Part shown: positions 1-11,799 of the stretch, piece by piece
How the letters are laid out: every line of letters begins with the position of its first letter
How positions within the stretch are numbered: position 1 is the stretch's first letter
Assembly (NCBI GenBank): GCA_027405735.1
Contig: JAPEHQ010000016.1
Span: 1-64,000 of the forward strand
Source of the DNA: Mucor racemosus
Taxonomy: Eukaryota > Mucoromycota > Mucoromycetes > Mucorales > Mucoraceae
Direction: 5' to 3'
Length of the DNA: 64,000 bases
Program-made: the position numbers and the translations under genes
Notes under the pieces: generated by a model
What the model was told of the DNA's origin: nothing
Database searches by the model: none
Seen by the model: only the letters and a program-made list of their open reading frames with translations

Positions 1-684
1 CAAAAAGACTGAAAAGAAACATAGTACAAAATAAATTGAATCGCGATTTAGATTAAGAAAAGAGTCTAAAACAGCTGATGCTGTTGATGTGTAATCATAT
101 CACATTAGCAAAAAGTGTTTACTTCTTCAGAAATATAACACATTCCTTCTATTGCTGGCTATATATTTAGGGTCTAAAATTACGTATAATTTGTAAATAT
201 GATACATTTTACCAAGATTTGTTACATATTAAAACTAAAAAAATCAACAAACAAATGTACACTACTATATAGTTGCTATGGAAACCAAATAAAGGTTGTC
301 TCCATGGCAACGAAGCTTAGTTTATAACGGTAATACATTAAATAGTAATTTAGCTTCCTAAACAACAGAAATTCAATCAATTTAGAATGTGTTTATAGGT
401 TGAAATACAATAAACTTTGTAAGAATCAAGTCTAAAAAAGTAATAAGGTCGTCACTGTGCGTTATTTACCCCTCTTTTTCTCTAAATTTTCTGTTTTTCC
501 TTCCTTCTTTCCTTCCTTTATTCCTTTTGAATTTTTTTTTATATATTTTTATTGGAATTCTTTTTGTTTCTTTTTTGTTTATTTTATATCCTTGTAAATT
601 AGTTTATAACATTTGCATCTTTTTTGGTTTTTTTTCTATAAAAAAAAAAAAAAACAGTTTGGAAAAAAGAAAAAAAGGGCGGTA
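1..684. other. 5' intergenic region upstream of the histidine kinase
   Basis: AT-rich sequence with long T-rich stretches (about 475-600) and an A-run just before the kinase start. I see no coding exon. It holds a pair of X-box-like palindromes, listed separately. Confidence 0.6.
272..311. promoter_or_regulatory. Pair of X-box-like (RFX-type) palindromes
   Basis: Two 14-bp near-palindromes lie 12 bp apart: GTTGCTATGGAAAC at 272-285 and GTCTCCATGGCAAC at 298-311. Both are close to the RFX/Crt1 X-box GTTGCCATGGCAAC, each with two mismatches. They sit about 375-410 bp upstream of the chosen kinase start codon. RFX control of this gene is inference from sequence alone. Confidence 0.35.
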
Positions 685-3600
685 ATGAAACGTTCTTGTA
701 CAGGAGATAATTCACCCATTATAAAAAAGAAAATTCGTGATAATTCAACAATGTCAGTTATTCAATATATTCATGACCTTGTAAATAATTTAGAACAGGG
801 AAATATCGACCACTGTTTATCTAATGCCATAGACTTGTCTAATCTCGATGAATTATCCAAGACAGATTCTGATTTACTAAATGCACTCGACTTGAATCTA
901 AAGAAAATAGCTCAACGTCAGCTGCAATTAGAAACTGAAAATTTAAGAAGCCGCATTATGATCCAGCAGCAGCATCAACTACTTACAGCACATGGTCACG
1001 AGGAAAAGGTCATGAGCCGAAATCATCAGCAGATGGAAAATAATAATAATAAACATAAAAAAGAAGAAGATGATGGAGGTGGAGGAGGAGAGAAAAGGAG
1101 TAAAAATAAAGAAAATGGTGGTGAATGTAGCTTAAATACTACTACACCTGAAGATAATCTGACATCTATTCATGATTCATCATTGCTCGATAAATTGGAA
1201 AATTCTTACCGTCAACATCAACAAAAGAGTTACTTTGGTAAGTTGTTAAGTTACGTATTTCAATATTGAAATTAATCATCTAAAATTCCAACTAATAGTT
1301 GACAATGCTACATCTACTACATCTACTTCTTCTATTACTAACAATAATGCTGCTGCTGGTCTTGCTGCTACTACATCATCGTCTACTACTACTACTGCTA
1401 CTCCTCCCTTTAATATTTCTTCTGCTGCTACTGCTTACCCTGTTTATTTTGGTGCTACAATGTCACCATCTATAATTGCTTTCCCTGCTGCTACTGTTCA
1501 AACTAGTTCTGATAATATCGTATGTCCTGATTGTGTTATTCAAGCTGTTAAAGTTGCCTCTTGTGTCTTTAATGGTGATCTTGGTCGTCGTATTACTTGT
1601 AAACATGAAAGATGTGTTGTTCCTGGAGCTGATGTTGAACCTAATGCACCTATAAATACTTTGAAAAATGCTGTAAATGCCATGGCTGATAGGCTTCAAA
1701 TTGTTGCTGATGAAGTTAGTTTTTTTGCTCATGAAACAGCTGTTAATGGTAAACTGGGTGTCCAAGCCCGTTGTGGAAATGATATGAAAGGATTATGGCA
1801 TGATTTTGTTTTGAATTTGAACAGTATGACTCAAAATCATCTTGAGCAAGTTAGAGATATTGCTGATGTTTCAACTGCAATTGCTCGAGGTGATCTTAGT
1901 AAAGCAATGACTGTACCTGTCAAGGGTGAAACTTTATTACTTAAAAATACATTTAATACTATGGGTAAATGTAACACTGTTATGGTTTCCTACCCTTTTA
2001 TTAACATCAAACTTTAATTTACCAGTTAATCAATTGAATTTATTCGCTTCCGAAGTCTCAAGAGTAGCTCATGAAGTTGGTACAGAAGGAAAATTAGGTG
2101 CTCAAGCAAAGGTACAAGGCGCTGATGGTATATGGAAAGAACTTACGGATAATGTGAATACAATGGCTGCAAACTTAACTAACCAAGTACGAGATATTGC
2201 TCAAGTTTCTAAATCTGTTGCTCGTGGTGATTTGACTAAAAAGGTCACTGTAGAAGTGAGAGGTGAAATGCTGGATCTTAAAAATACGATTAATACGATG
2301 GTGGATCAAGTAAGAGATATATTATATATATAATAATAATAATTCAATGCTAATGCTTAAACAGTTATCTATATTTGCTACAGAAGTAACGAGGGTATCT
2401 CTAGAGGTTGGAACAGAAGGCATTTTAGGTGGTCAAGCTATAGTTAAAGATGTGGGCGGTACATGGAAAGATCTAACAGATAATGTTAATATGATGGCAA
2501 CAAAGATTACAAATCAAGTTCGAGACATTGCTGTAGTTGCGAAAGCAGTTGCTCGAGGTGATTTATCAAAGAAAGTGAAAGCAAATGCTCAGGGCGAGGT
2601 GCTAGAGTTGAAGAATACAATGAATCAAATGGTAAAAACGAATTAAATTGAGATGCAAATTAACTACAAATGTTAATAATTGAAAATCTATAGGTCGATC
2701 AGCTTATTCTATTCTCTGCTGAAGTGCGGCGTGTATCATTGGAAGTAGGGGTAGAAGGCAAACTAGGCGGGCAAGCTGTAGTTAAAGATGTTGGTGGTGC
2801 ATGGAAAGACTTAACAGACAATGTAAATACTATGGCAGCAAATCTTACAACTCAAGTGCGGTCTATTGCCGAAGTTACCAAGGCAGTAGCAATGGGAGAC
2901 CTGTCTAAAAAGATCGAAGTTGAAACACGTGGTGAAATCTTGGACCTGAAAAATACAGTGAATGACATGGTAGACCAGCTCCGTGTGTTTGCTTCCGAGG
3001 TAACACGGGTGGCGCGTGAAGTTGGTACAGAAGGAAAACTAGGCGGGCAAGCGAGAGTGCCGAATGTAGATGGTACCTGGAAAGATCTAACTGATAATGT
3101 GAATACAATGGCTACCAATCTAACCACCCAGGTGCGGTCAATTGCTGTTGTAACTAAAGCTGTTGCCAATGGTGATTTATCTAAAAAAATCCAAGTTAAT
3201 GTCAGTGGTGAAATCTCTGATCTTAAAGATACTGTTAATAACATGGTAGATCAGTTGAGAGTATTTGCTTCCGAGGTTACTCGTGTAGCCCGAGAAGTTG
3301 GTACCGAAGGCAAGCTTGGTGGTGAGGCCATTGTACCTAGCGTCAGTGGTACATGGAAAGATCTAACTGACAATGTGAATACCATGGCAGCAAATCTAAC
3401 GACTCAAGTGAGATCAATTGCTACTGTAACCAAGGCTGTAGCGAAGGGTGATCTTTCAAAGAAGATTGACGTTGAAACACAAGGTGAAATCCTAGATCTA
3501 AAGAATACAGTAAATAGTATGGTAGATCAATTAAATGTTTTTGCTGCCGAGGTCACCAGAGTCGCTAAAGAAGTAGGAACTGATGGTAAGCTTGGTGGTC

Positions 3601-6600
3601 AGGCTCTAGTTCCAAATGTAGATGGTACCTGGATGGATCTAACTGATAATGTCAATCATATGGCCACAAACCTTACGAATCAGGTTAGATCTATTGCCGA
3701 AGTTACTAAAGCTGTTGCTTTGGGTGACCTTTCCAAGAAGATCGAAGTGGAATCTGGTGGCGAGATTTTAGATTTGAAAAATATTGTTAATAACATGGTC
3801 GATCAGCTGCGTGTATTTGCATCTGAAGTTACTCGTGTCTCCAAAGAAGTAGGCACAGAGGGTAAATTGGGTGGTCAAGCTGTCGTACAAGGCGTTGCTG
3901 GTACCTGGAATGAACTCACGGATAATGTTAACATCATGGCAGCCAATCTAACAAATCAAGTCAGATCTATCGCGGAAGTAACTAAAGCTGTAGCTAATGG
4001 TGATCTATCCAAGAAAATCGAAGTAGAATCAGGTCAGGCGGTGAAATATTGGAATTAAAGAACATTGTCAATAACATGGTAGATCAACTTCGTATATTTG
4101 CATCAGAAGTAACTCGTGTATCCAAAGAAGTAGGTACAGAAGGTAAACTAGGTGGGCAAGCAATGGTACCAAATGTTGCAGGTACTTGGTATGAATTGAC
4201 TGATAATGTCAATATCATGGCTGCAAATCTAACTACTCAAGTAAGATCCATTGCAGAAGTAACCAAGGCTGTTGCTCTAGGTGATCTATCTAAAAGATCG
4301 AAGTTGAAACTAAAGGCGAAATTTTAGAATTGAAAGATATTGTCAATGGCATGGTAGATCAGCTTCGTATCTTTGCTTCTGAAGTAACTCGTGTTTCTAA
4401 AGAAGTAGGTACTGATGGTAAACTAGGCGGTCAAGCTAGTGTACCAAATGTAGCAGGTACTTGGTATGAATTGACTGATAACGTCAATATCATGGCTGCA
4501 AATCTAACTACTCAAGTAAGATCCATTGCAGAAGTAACCAAAGCTGTAGCAAGTGGTGATTTATCTAAGAAGATTGAGGTGGAGACTCGAGGAGAAATCC
4601 TAGATCTAAAAATACTGTCAATGAAATGGTGGATCAGCTTCGGGTATTTGCTTCTGAAGTTACTCGTGTTGCTCGTGAAGTAGGTACCGAAGGTAAACTC
4701 GGTGGTCAAGCTCGTGTACCAAATGTTGATGGTACTTGGAAAGACCTAACTGATAATGTCAATACTATGGCTACCAATCTTACAAATCAAGTCCGTTCCA
4801 TTGCTGAAGTTACTAAAGCTGTTGCTTTGGGTGATCTTTCCAAGAAGATTGAAGTAGAATCAGGAGGAGAAATACTTGATTTGAAGAATATAGTCAATTC
4901 CATGGTGGATCAACTTCGTATCTTTGCCTCTGAAGTAACTCGTGTTGCAAAGGAAGTCGGTACAGAAGGAAAACTTGGCGGTCAAGCTACTGTAGAAGGC
5001 GTTGCTGGTACTTGGATGGATTTGACAGATAATGTCAATACCATGGCAGCCAATCTAACAACTCAAGTCCGTTCTATTGCACAAGTTACTAAAGCTGTTG
5101 CGAAGGGTGATCTTTCCAAGAAGATTGAGGTTGAAACTCGAGGTGAAATGTTAGATCTGAAGGATACAATCAATGATATGGTTGGCCAACTTCGTGTATT
5201 TGCATCAGAAGTAACGCGTGTTTCCAAAGAAGTTGGTACTGAAGGTAAACTAGGCGGACAAGCCGTTGTTCAAGGCGTTGCTGGAACTTGGTATGAATTG
5301 ACGGATAATGTCAACATCATGGCTGCAAATCTTACGAATCAAGTAAGATCCATTGCTGAGGTGACTAAAGCTGTCGCATTAGGTGATCTATCTAAGAAGA
5401 TTGAAGTTGAATCTGGTGGAGAAATCCTTGACCTAAAGAATATCGTGAATAACATGGTGGATCAGCTTCGAATCTTTGCTTCTGAAGTAACTCGTGTATC
5501 GAAGGAAGTAGGTACAGAAGGTAAACTAGGCGGTCAAGCTGTTGTTCAAGGCGTTGCTGGTACCTGGAATGAGCTCACTGATAACGTCAATATTATGGCA
5601 GCCAATCTTACATCTCAAGTTCGTTCGATTGCAGAAGTTACTAAAGCTGTTGCTAGTGGTGATTTATCAAAGAAGATTGAAGTAGAAACTCGTGGTGAAA
5701 TTCTTGATCTCAAGATTACTGTGAATTCCATGGTGGATCAACTTCGTATCTTTGCCTCTGAAGTAACTCGTGTTGCAAAGGAAGTTGGTACAGAAGGAAA
5801 ACTTGGCGGTCAAGCTACTGTAGAAGGTGTTGCTGGTACTTGGATGGACCTTACAGACAATGTAAACACAATGGCAGCTAATCTTACGACCCAAGTCCGT
5901 TCTATTGCACAAGTTACTAAAGCTGTTGCAAATGGTGATTTATCGAAAAAGATTGAAGTCGAGACTCGTGGTGAAATCCTAGATTTGAAGGATACAGTAA
6001 ATGACATGGTGGATCAACTTCGAGTATTTGCTGCAGAGGTTACTCGTGTATCTAAAGAAGTAGGCACAGAAGGAAAGCTTGGTGGCCAAGCTATGGTTGA
6101 AGGCGTGGCAGGTACCTGGCTAGATCTTACAGATAATGTAAATACAATGGCTGCAAATCTAACGACACAAGTGCGTTCCATTGCTCAAGTTACCAAAGCG
6201 GTAGCCTTAGGTGATCTATCCAAAAAGATTGAGGTAGAAACTCGAGGCGAAATCCTAGAACTAAAGGATATTGTCAATGGCATGGTGGATCAGCTACGTA
6301 TATTTGCATCTGAAGTTACTCGAGTATCTAAAGAAGTAGGTACTGAAGGCAAGCTAGGTGGACAAGCTGTTGTTCAAGGTGTTGCTGGTACTTGGTATGA
6401 GCTTACAGATAATGTAAATATCATGGCCGCTAATTTGACAAATCAAGTAAGATCCATTGCCGAGGTGACTAAAGCTGTCGCATTAGGTGATCTATCAAAG
6501 AAGATCGAGGTAGAATCAGGAGGAGAAATCCTTGAATTAAAGAATATCGTGAATAACATGGTGGATCAGCTTCGAATCTTTGCTTCTGAAGTAACTCGTG

Positions 6601-9600
6601 TATCGAAGGAAGTAGGTACAGAAGGTAAACTAGGCGGTCAAGCTGTTGTTCAAGGCGTTGCTGGTACCTGGAATGAGCTCACTGATAACGTCAACATCAT
6701 GGCTGCAAATTTGACTACTCAAGTAAGATCAATTGCAGAAGTAACCAAAGCTGTAGCTAGCGGTGATTTATCAAAGAAAATCGAAGTGGAGACTCGTGGC
6801 GAAATTCTTGATTTGAAGAATATTGTCAATTCTATGGTAGATCAATTGCGTGTATTTGCTTCTGAAGTAACTCGTGTTGCTCGTGAAGTAGGTACCGAAG
6901 GTAAACTCGGTGGTCAAGCTCGTGTACCAAATGTTGATGGTACTTGGAAAGACCTAACTGATAATGTCAATACTATGGCTACCAATCTTACAAATCAAGT
7001 CCGTTCCATTGCTGAAGTTACTAAAGCTGTTGCTTTGGGTGATCTTTCCAAGAAGATTGAAGTAGAATCAGGAGGAGAAATACTTGATTTGAAGAATATA
7101 GTCAATTCCATGGTGGATCAACTTCGTATCTTTGCCTCTGAAGTAACTCGTGTTGCAAAGGAAGTCGGTACAGAAGGAAAACTTGGCGGTCAAGCTACTG
7201 TAGAAGGCGTTGCTGGTACTTGGATGGATTTGACAGATAATGTCAATACCATGGCAGCCAATCTAACAACTCAAGTCCGTTCTATTGCACAAGTTACTAA
7301 AGCTGTTGCAAATGGTGATCTTTCCAAGAAGATTGAGGTTGAAACCCGTGGTGAAATCCTTGATCTAAAAGATACAGTAAATGACATGGTGGATCAATTA
7401 AATGTGTTTGCAGCAGAAGTAACGCGTGTTGCTAAAGAAGTAGGCACAGAAGGAAAACTCGGCGGACAGGCCAAGGTGGAGGGCGTTGCTGGTACCTGGA
7501 TGGATTTGACAGATAATGTCAATACCATGGCCGCAAATTTGACAACGCAGGTACGTTCTATCGCTCAGGTTACTAAGGCTGTTGCATTGGGTGATCTATC
7601 AAAGAAGATTGAGGTTGAAACTCGAGGTGAAATCTTGGAATTGAAGGATATTGTCAATGGCATGGTGGATCAATTGCGTATATTCGCGTCTGAAGTTACT
7701 CGAGTATCTAAAGAAGTAGGAACTGAAGGTAAACTAGGCGGGCAGGCTTTTGTTCAAGGCGTTGCTGGAACTTGGTATGAATTGACGGATAATGTCAACA
7801 TCATGGCTGCAAATCTTACGAATCAAGTAAGATCCATTGCTGAGGTGACTAAAGCTGTCGCATTAGGTGATCTATCTAAGAAGATTGAAGTTGAATCTGG
7901 TGGAGAAATCCTTGACCTAAAGAATATCGTGAATAACATGGTGGATCAGCTTCGAATCTTTGCTTCTGAAGTAACTCGTGTATCGAAGGAAGTAGGTACA
8001 GAAGGTAAACTAGGCGGTCAAGCTGTTGTTCAAGGCGTTGCTGGTACCTGGAATGAGCTCACTGATAACGTCAATATTATGGCAGCCAATCTTACATCTC
8101 AAGTTCGTTCGATTGCAGAAGTTACTAAAGCTGTTGCTAATGGTGATTTGTCCAAGAAAATTCACGTTGAAACTCGTGGTGAAATTCTAGAATTAAGATC
8201 ACAGTTAACTCTATGGTAGATCAATTAAGAGAATTTTCTTCTGAGGTAACTCGTGTTGCTAGAGAAGTAGGCACTGAAGGTGAACTTGGTGGACAAGCTA
8301 ATGTTCAAGGTGTTGCAGGTACTTGGAAAGACCTAACTGATAATGTAAATACTATGGCTAGTAATCTTACGACCCAAGTACGTTCAATTGCTGTTGTCAC
8401 TAAAGCTGTAGCTAGTGGTGATCTATCTAAAAAGATTGATGTCGAGACTCGTGGTGAAATACGAGAACTAAAGTAATAATTTTCTTTGATTATTGAAAGG
8501 GCACTTGACTAATTTTTCATTAAACTTCATAGAGAGACAGTAAATGACATGGTGGATCAACTTCGTGTATTTGCCGCAGAAGTAACAAGAGTAGCTAGAC
8601 AAGTTGGTACCGAAGGTATGCTTGGTGGTCAAGCTACTATTATTGGTGTTGATGGTACCTGGAAAGATTTGACTGATAATGTAAACCTCATGGCTAGTAA
8701 TTTGACTGATCAATTGAGAGCTATTGCCGCAGTCTGTAAAGCAGTAGCTCAAGGTGACCTTAGCAAGAATTGAAGTTGAAGTACACGGTGAAATTGCTGA
8801 ATTAAAGAACACTATCAATACTATGGTTGATCAACTTAGCTCATTCGCATCCGAAGTTACGAGGGTCGCAAAGGAAGTCGGTACAGAAGGTAAGCTTGGC
8901 GTTCAAGCACAGGTTGAAGATATCGAAGGTCTTTGGAGAGACATTACTAGTAACGTTAATACCATGGCTTCTAATCTTACTACTCAAGTCCGTGCTTTTG
9001 CTCAAATTTCTGCTGCTGCCACTGAGAATGATTTCTCTCGTTTAATTACTGTTGAAGCATCTGGTGAAATGGATTCTCTCAAAACTAAAATTAATCAAAT
9101 GGTGGGATCACTCCGCGACGCTATCCAAAAGAATAGATTAGCAAGAGAAGCTGCTGAATTAGCAAATCGATCCAAGAGTGAATTCTTAGCCAACATGAGT
9201 CATGAAATCAGAACACCTATGAATGGTATTATTGGTATGACCTCTTTAACATTAGAAACAGAATTGAATAGACAACAAAGAGAAAATTTGATGATTGTAT
9301 CTAGCTTGGCTAATAGTCTTCTCACCATCATTGATGACATTTTGGATATTTCAAAAATTGAAGCTGGTCGAATGACAATTGAATCGATCCCATTCTCATT
9401 GAGGTCCGCCGTATTTAGTGTTCTTAAGACTCTTGCAGTCAAAGCAAATCAAAAGAAACTTGACCTTATTTATCATGTCGATCAATCAATTCCTGATCAG
9501 TTAATTGGTGATCCTCTTCGTTTGCGACAAGTTATTACAAACTTGATCGGTAATGCTGTTAAGTTTACTACTCAAGGTGAAGTCGTTCTTCGTACAAGAG

Positions 9601-10800
9601 CTATTCGTATGCAAGATAGTACAGTTAGACTTGAATTCTGTGTTAGCGATACCGGTATAGGTATTCAAGAAGATAAGCTAAATGTTATTTTTGATACTTT
9701 CTGTCAAGCTGATGGAAGTACTACGTAAGTTTTTAATATCATATTTATACAAACTTTCAGATACTAATTTTAACTGTCTAGTCGAGAGTATGGTGGTACC
9801 GGTCTTGGTCTATCAATCTCTAAACATTTGGTACAATTGATGGGTGGCGATTTATGGGTTGAATCCAATATGGCCGTGGTTCAGAATTTTATTTCACTGT
9901 TAATTTCTTCCAATTCAGTCTTGATCAGAAAGAAGTGATAGAAAAAATTCGTCGTTATAGAAATAGAAGAATTTTGTTTGTAGACACTATGAAAGATCAA
10001 ACTGGTGCCTTAGATAAGGTGACCATGCTTGGATTGAAGCCTTACCGTGTTGATAGTATTGAAGAAGCTGCTGCAATTTCGAATGCAAACTCTAGTAAGA
10101 GTAAGCATGCTCCCTTCTTTGACACTGTAATCATAGATAAAATGACATCAGCTGAAAAGATTCGAGAAATTGTACCCTTACGATACACACCTATTGTCTT
10201 GATTGCTCCTGAAGTTCATTTATTGAATATGAAACTTTGCATTGATTTAGGCATCACTGGATATATTAATTCACCAACAAGTCTTGCGGACATGGCTGCA
10301 GTTATGTTACCTGCATTAGAAAGTCATGCTGCACTACCATGATGCGTCCAAGACAGTACCTTTAGAAGTTTTACTCGCAGAAGACAATGATGTAAATCAA
10401 AAGCTCGCTGTTCGTATTTTAGAAAAGTTTGGTCATCATGTCAAGGTTGTTGCAAATGGTAAATTGGCCGTAGAAGCCTATGAATCTCAAACTTTTGATC
10501 TCATTTTGATGGATGTCCAAATGCCTGTTATGGGAGGTTTTGAGGCAACTCAAAAGATTCGTGAAATCGAACATAGTATGAATAATAATTCACATATACC
10601 TATTATTGCTTTAACAGCTCACGCTATGATTGGTGATCGTGAGAATGTTTACAAGCTGGCATGGTAATTATTAACTACTGAATGATTCCAACTTTTGTAA
10701 CTACTTGTATATTTTTTTATAGGATGAATATGTAACAAAACCCTTAAGATTTCCCGAATTAATTGCAGCTATTAAAAAGTTTGCTCCCCAATCTGCTCAT
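685..10800 (+). CDS. NIK1: Group III hybrid histidine kinase (Nik1/Os-1 type) with hugely expanded poly-HAMP region; frameshifted as read
   Basis: Osmosensing hybrid kinase that feeds the HOG phosphorelay; this family is the fludioxonil-responsive group. Start at ATG 685; the upstream in-frame stretch is only a lysine-rich read-through of an A-run. Exons join in frame: 685-1237, 1299-1964, 2026-2309, 2365-2631, 2694 onward, then introns 8473-8532, 9725-9781 and 10664-10722. Order: short N-terminal region, Ala/Ser/Thr linker, HAMP units (1.54-9.1 kb), HisKA H-box ([11 protein letters not shown], about 9195), HATPase_c with N-box (LIGNAVKFT), G1 (SDTGIGI) and G2 (GGTGLGLSI), degenerate receiver, then a receiver with acidic pair (AEDND), phospho-Asp (ILMDVQMP) and Lys (VTKP). 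Usual family members have about five or six 92-residue repeats; here I count about 26. The frame breaks near 4029-4038 (5-bp duplication), 4293, 4610, 8195, 8766, 9872, 10341 and 10643. Each is restored by one or two bases in a short run except the first. Whether these are real or consensus errors cannot be told from sequence. Confidence 0.88.
1703..9104 (+). repeat. Poly-HAMP repeat array, about 26 units of 276 bp
   Basis: Each unit opens with MVDQL(R/N)(V/I)FA(S/A)EVTRV and carries a [10 protein letters not shown] core, TW(K/M/Y/N)(D/E)LTDNVN, an [14 protein letters not shown] helix and GDLSKKI. Thirteen consecutive units fall in the unbroken stretch 4626-8219. Ten lie before it and three after; some are split by introns. 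Unit types recur in order (WKDL, WMDL, WYEL, WNEL). Blocks 4664-5099 and 6872-7307 look identical at the nucleotide level and are offset by 2,208 bp (8 units). Blocks 5270-5652 and 7754-8136 also look identical, offset by 2,484 bp (9 units). Confidence 0.9.
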
Positions 10801-11468
10801 ATTATGGTATTTGTGGAAGGAAATACTAGATTAGTAATTATTAAATCACTTATAATATGGAATATGGGAAGCGAATGTATTGCAATGGATCATGTGCTAA
10901 ACTAGTTCTTCTAGTGCAGATACAGTCTTGGAATACATGTAAGCTATTTTTGTGTTTAAATATGATATGATGACTTATACAAGCAATATACGGTAAATCA
11001 AGTGATTGCTCATTTGACTACACAGAGAAATGCCATTGCCTGTTAAACGCAAGAATTCAATTTCTTTATCAATATTTACAAGATACTCAATCTGGTGCCA
11101 TTACCCATTGACCATGATATCATCCGTCAATCTCTAGTATTTGTAGAAGATCACCATATTAGAGAAATCTGCATTTGATGAGCAATTCAAGACAGTAAGG
11201 ACTTATTATTAATACTATCTTGGATGAATTAATGTAATTCAAATAGGAATATAACGAGTTTTATTGGCGCATATCTTGCTTCATCACAAAAGGATTAAAT
11301 ACTGTAAATGATTTAGTTGATAAATTCAATCTAGTCAATGGTGGTCATGGTGCATCTAATAATAAACCAATCTCTGTTAGTAAAAAAGGAAGAGTAAGTT
11401 TATTTTATCAATAGATTACAATTTAAAAATTAATTTGGTTATAGAGAATTCATATGGCAAGAAATTAA
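10790..11468 (+). pseudogene. CSN6: COP9 signalosome subunit 6 (CSN6) fragment, 5' truncated and frameshifted
   Basis: Directly after the kinase receiver, the reading frames carry the second half of a CSN6-like protein: a GEAE..IAMDHVAK-like stretch (about 10867-10910), HLTTQRNAI with LNARIQFLYQYLQDT (about 11010-11095), SAFDEQFKT (about 11170-11195), then EYNEF and LNTVNDLVDKFNLVNGG (about 11249-11350). A last exon after an intron encodes RRIHMARN and stops at 11466-11468. CSN6 is the non-catalytic MPN subunit of the deneddylase complex. The N-terminal MPN half is absent; kinase sequence occupies its place. At least six single-base gaps, mostly in homopolymers, interrupt the frame. eIF3f or Rpn8 are related alternatives, but the C-terminal motif order fits CSN6 best. 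Confidence 0.6.
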
Positions 11469-11799
11469 AATAAAAATGCAATTTATTGTTGTTATTACTG
11501 TTGTTTATGTGTGTATAAAATATAAGGGGGAGGTTGGGGAATATAGTTATTGTGTGTGTGAGAGAGTGAGAGGAGACAGAGAGAGAATGCCTCTCAATAT
11601 CAACTAATAGGGGGTTGGGGAATTGTAGTTTGTGGTTATAATTCTATATATAAGAATGGAATATACAAAAAAAAGGGGGGGGGATATAATCTATGTATTT
11701 CTAATTGGAACCTTTCAATGTTGAGGATAATGAAAAGAACATGACCACAAAACCCCAATGATAAGCAAACCAGCACGATATCTAAAAACCATGTAGGTT
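11469..11799. other. Intergenic low-complexity stretch between convergent genes
   Basis: Contains GT/GA-rich simple sequence (about 11550-11590) and G-runs, including a run of nine G near 11680. No coding signal seen. Confidence 0.6.

Noticed and set aside
613..684. Earlier in-frame start of the histidine kinase
   Set aside because: The added residues are a lysine-rich translation of an A-run; the ATG at 685 is the more likely start.
2852..3244. Antisense open frames within the HAMP repeats
   Set aside because: Shadow frames caused by the codon pattern of the repeated units on the opposite strand.
8473..8532. A further frameshift in the kinase
   Set aside because: A GT-AG intron here joins the HAMP units in frame, so no break is needed.
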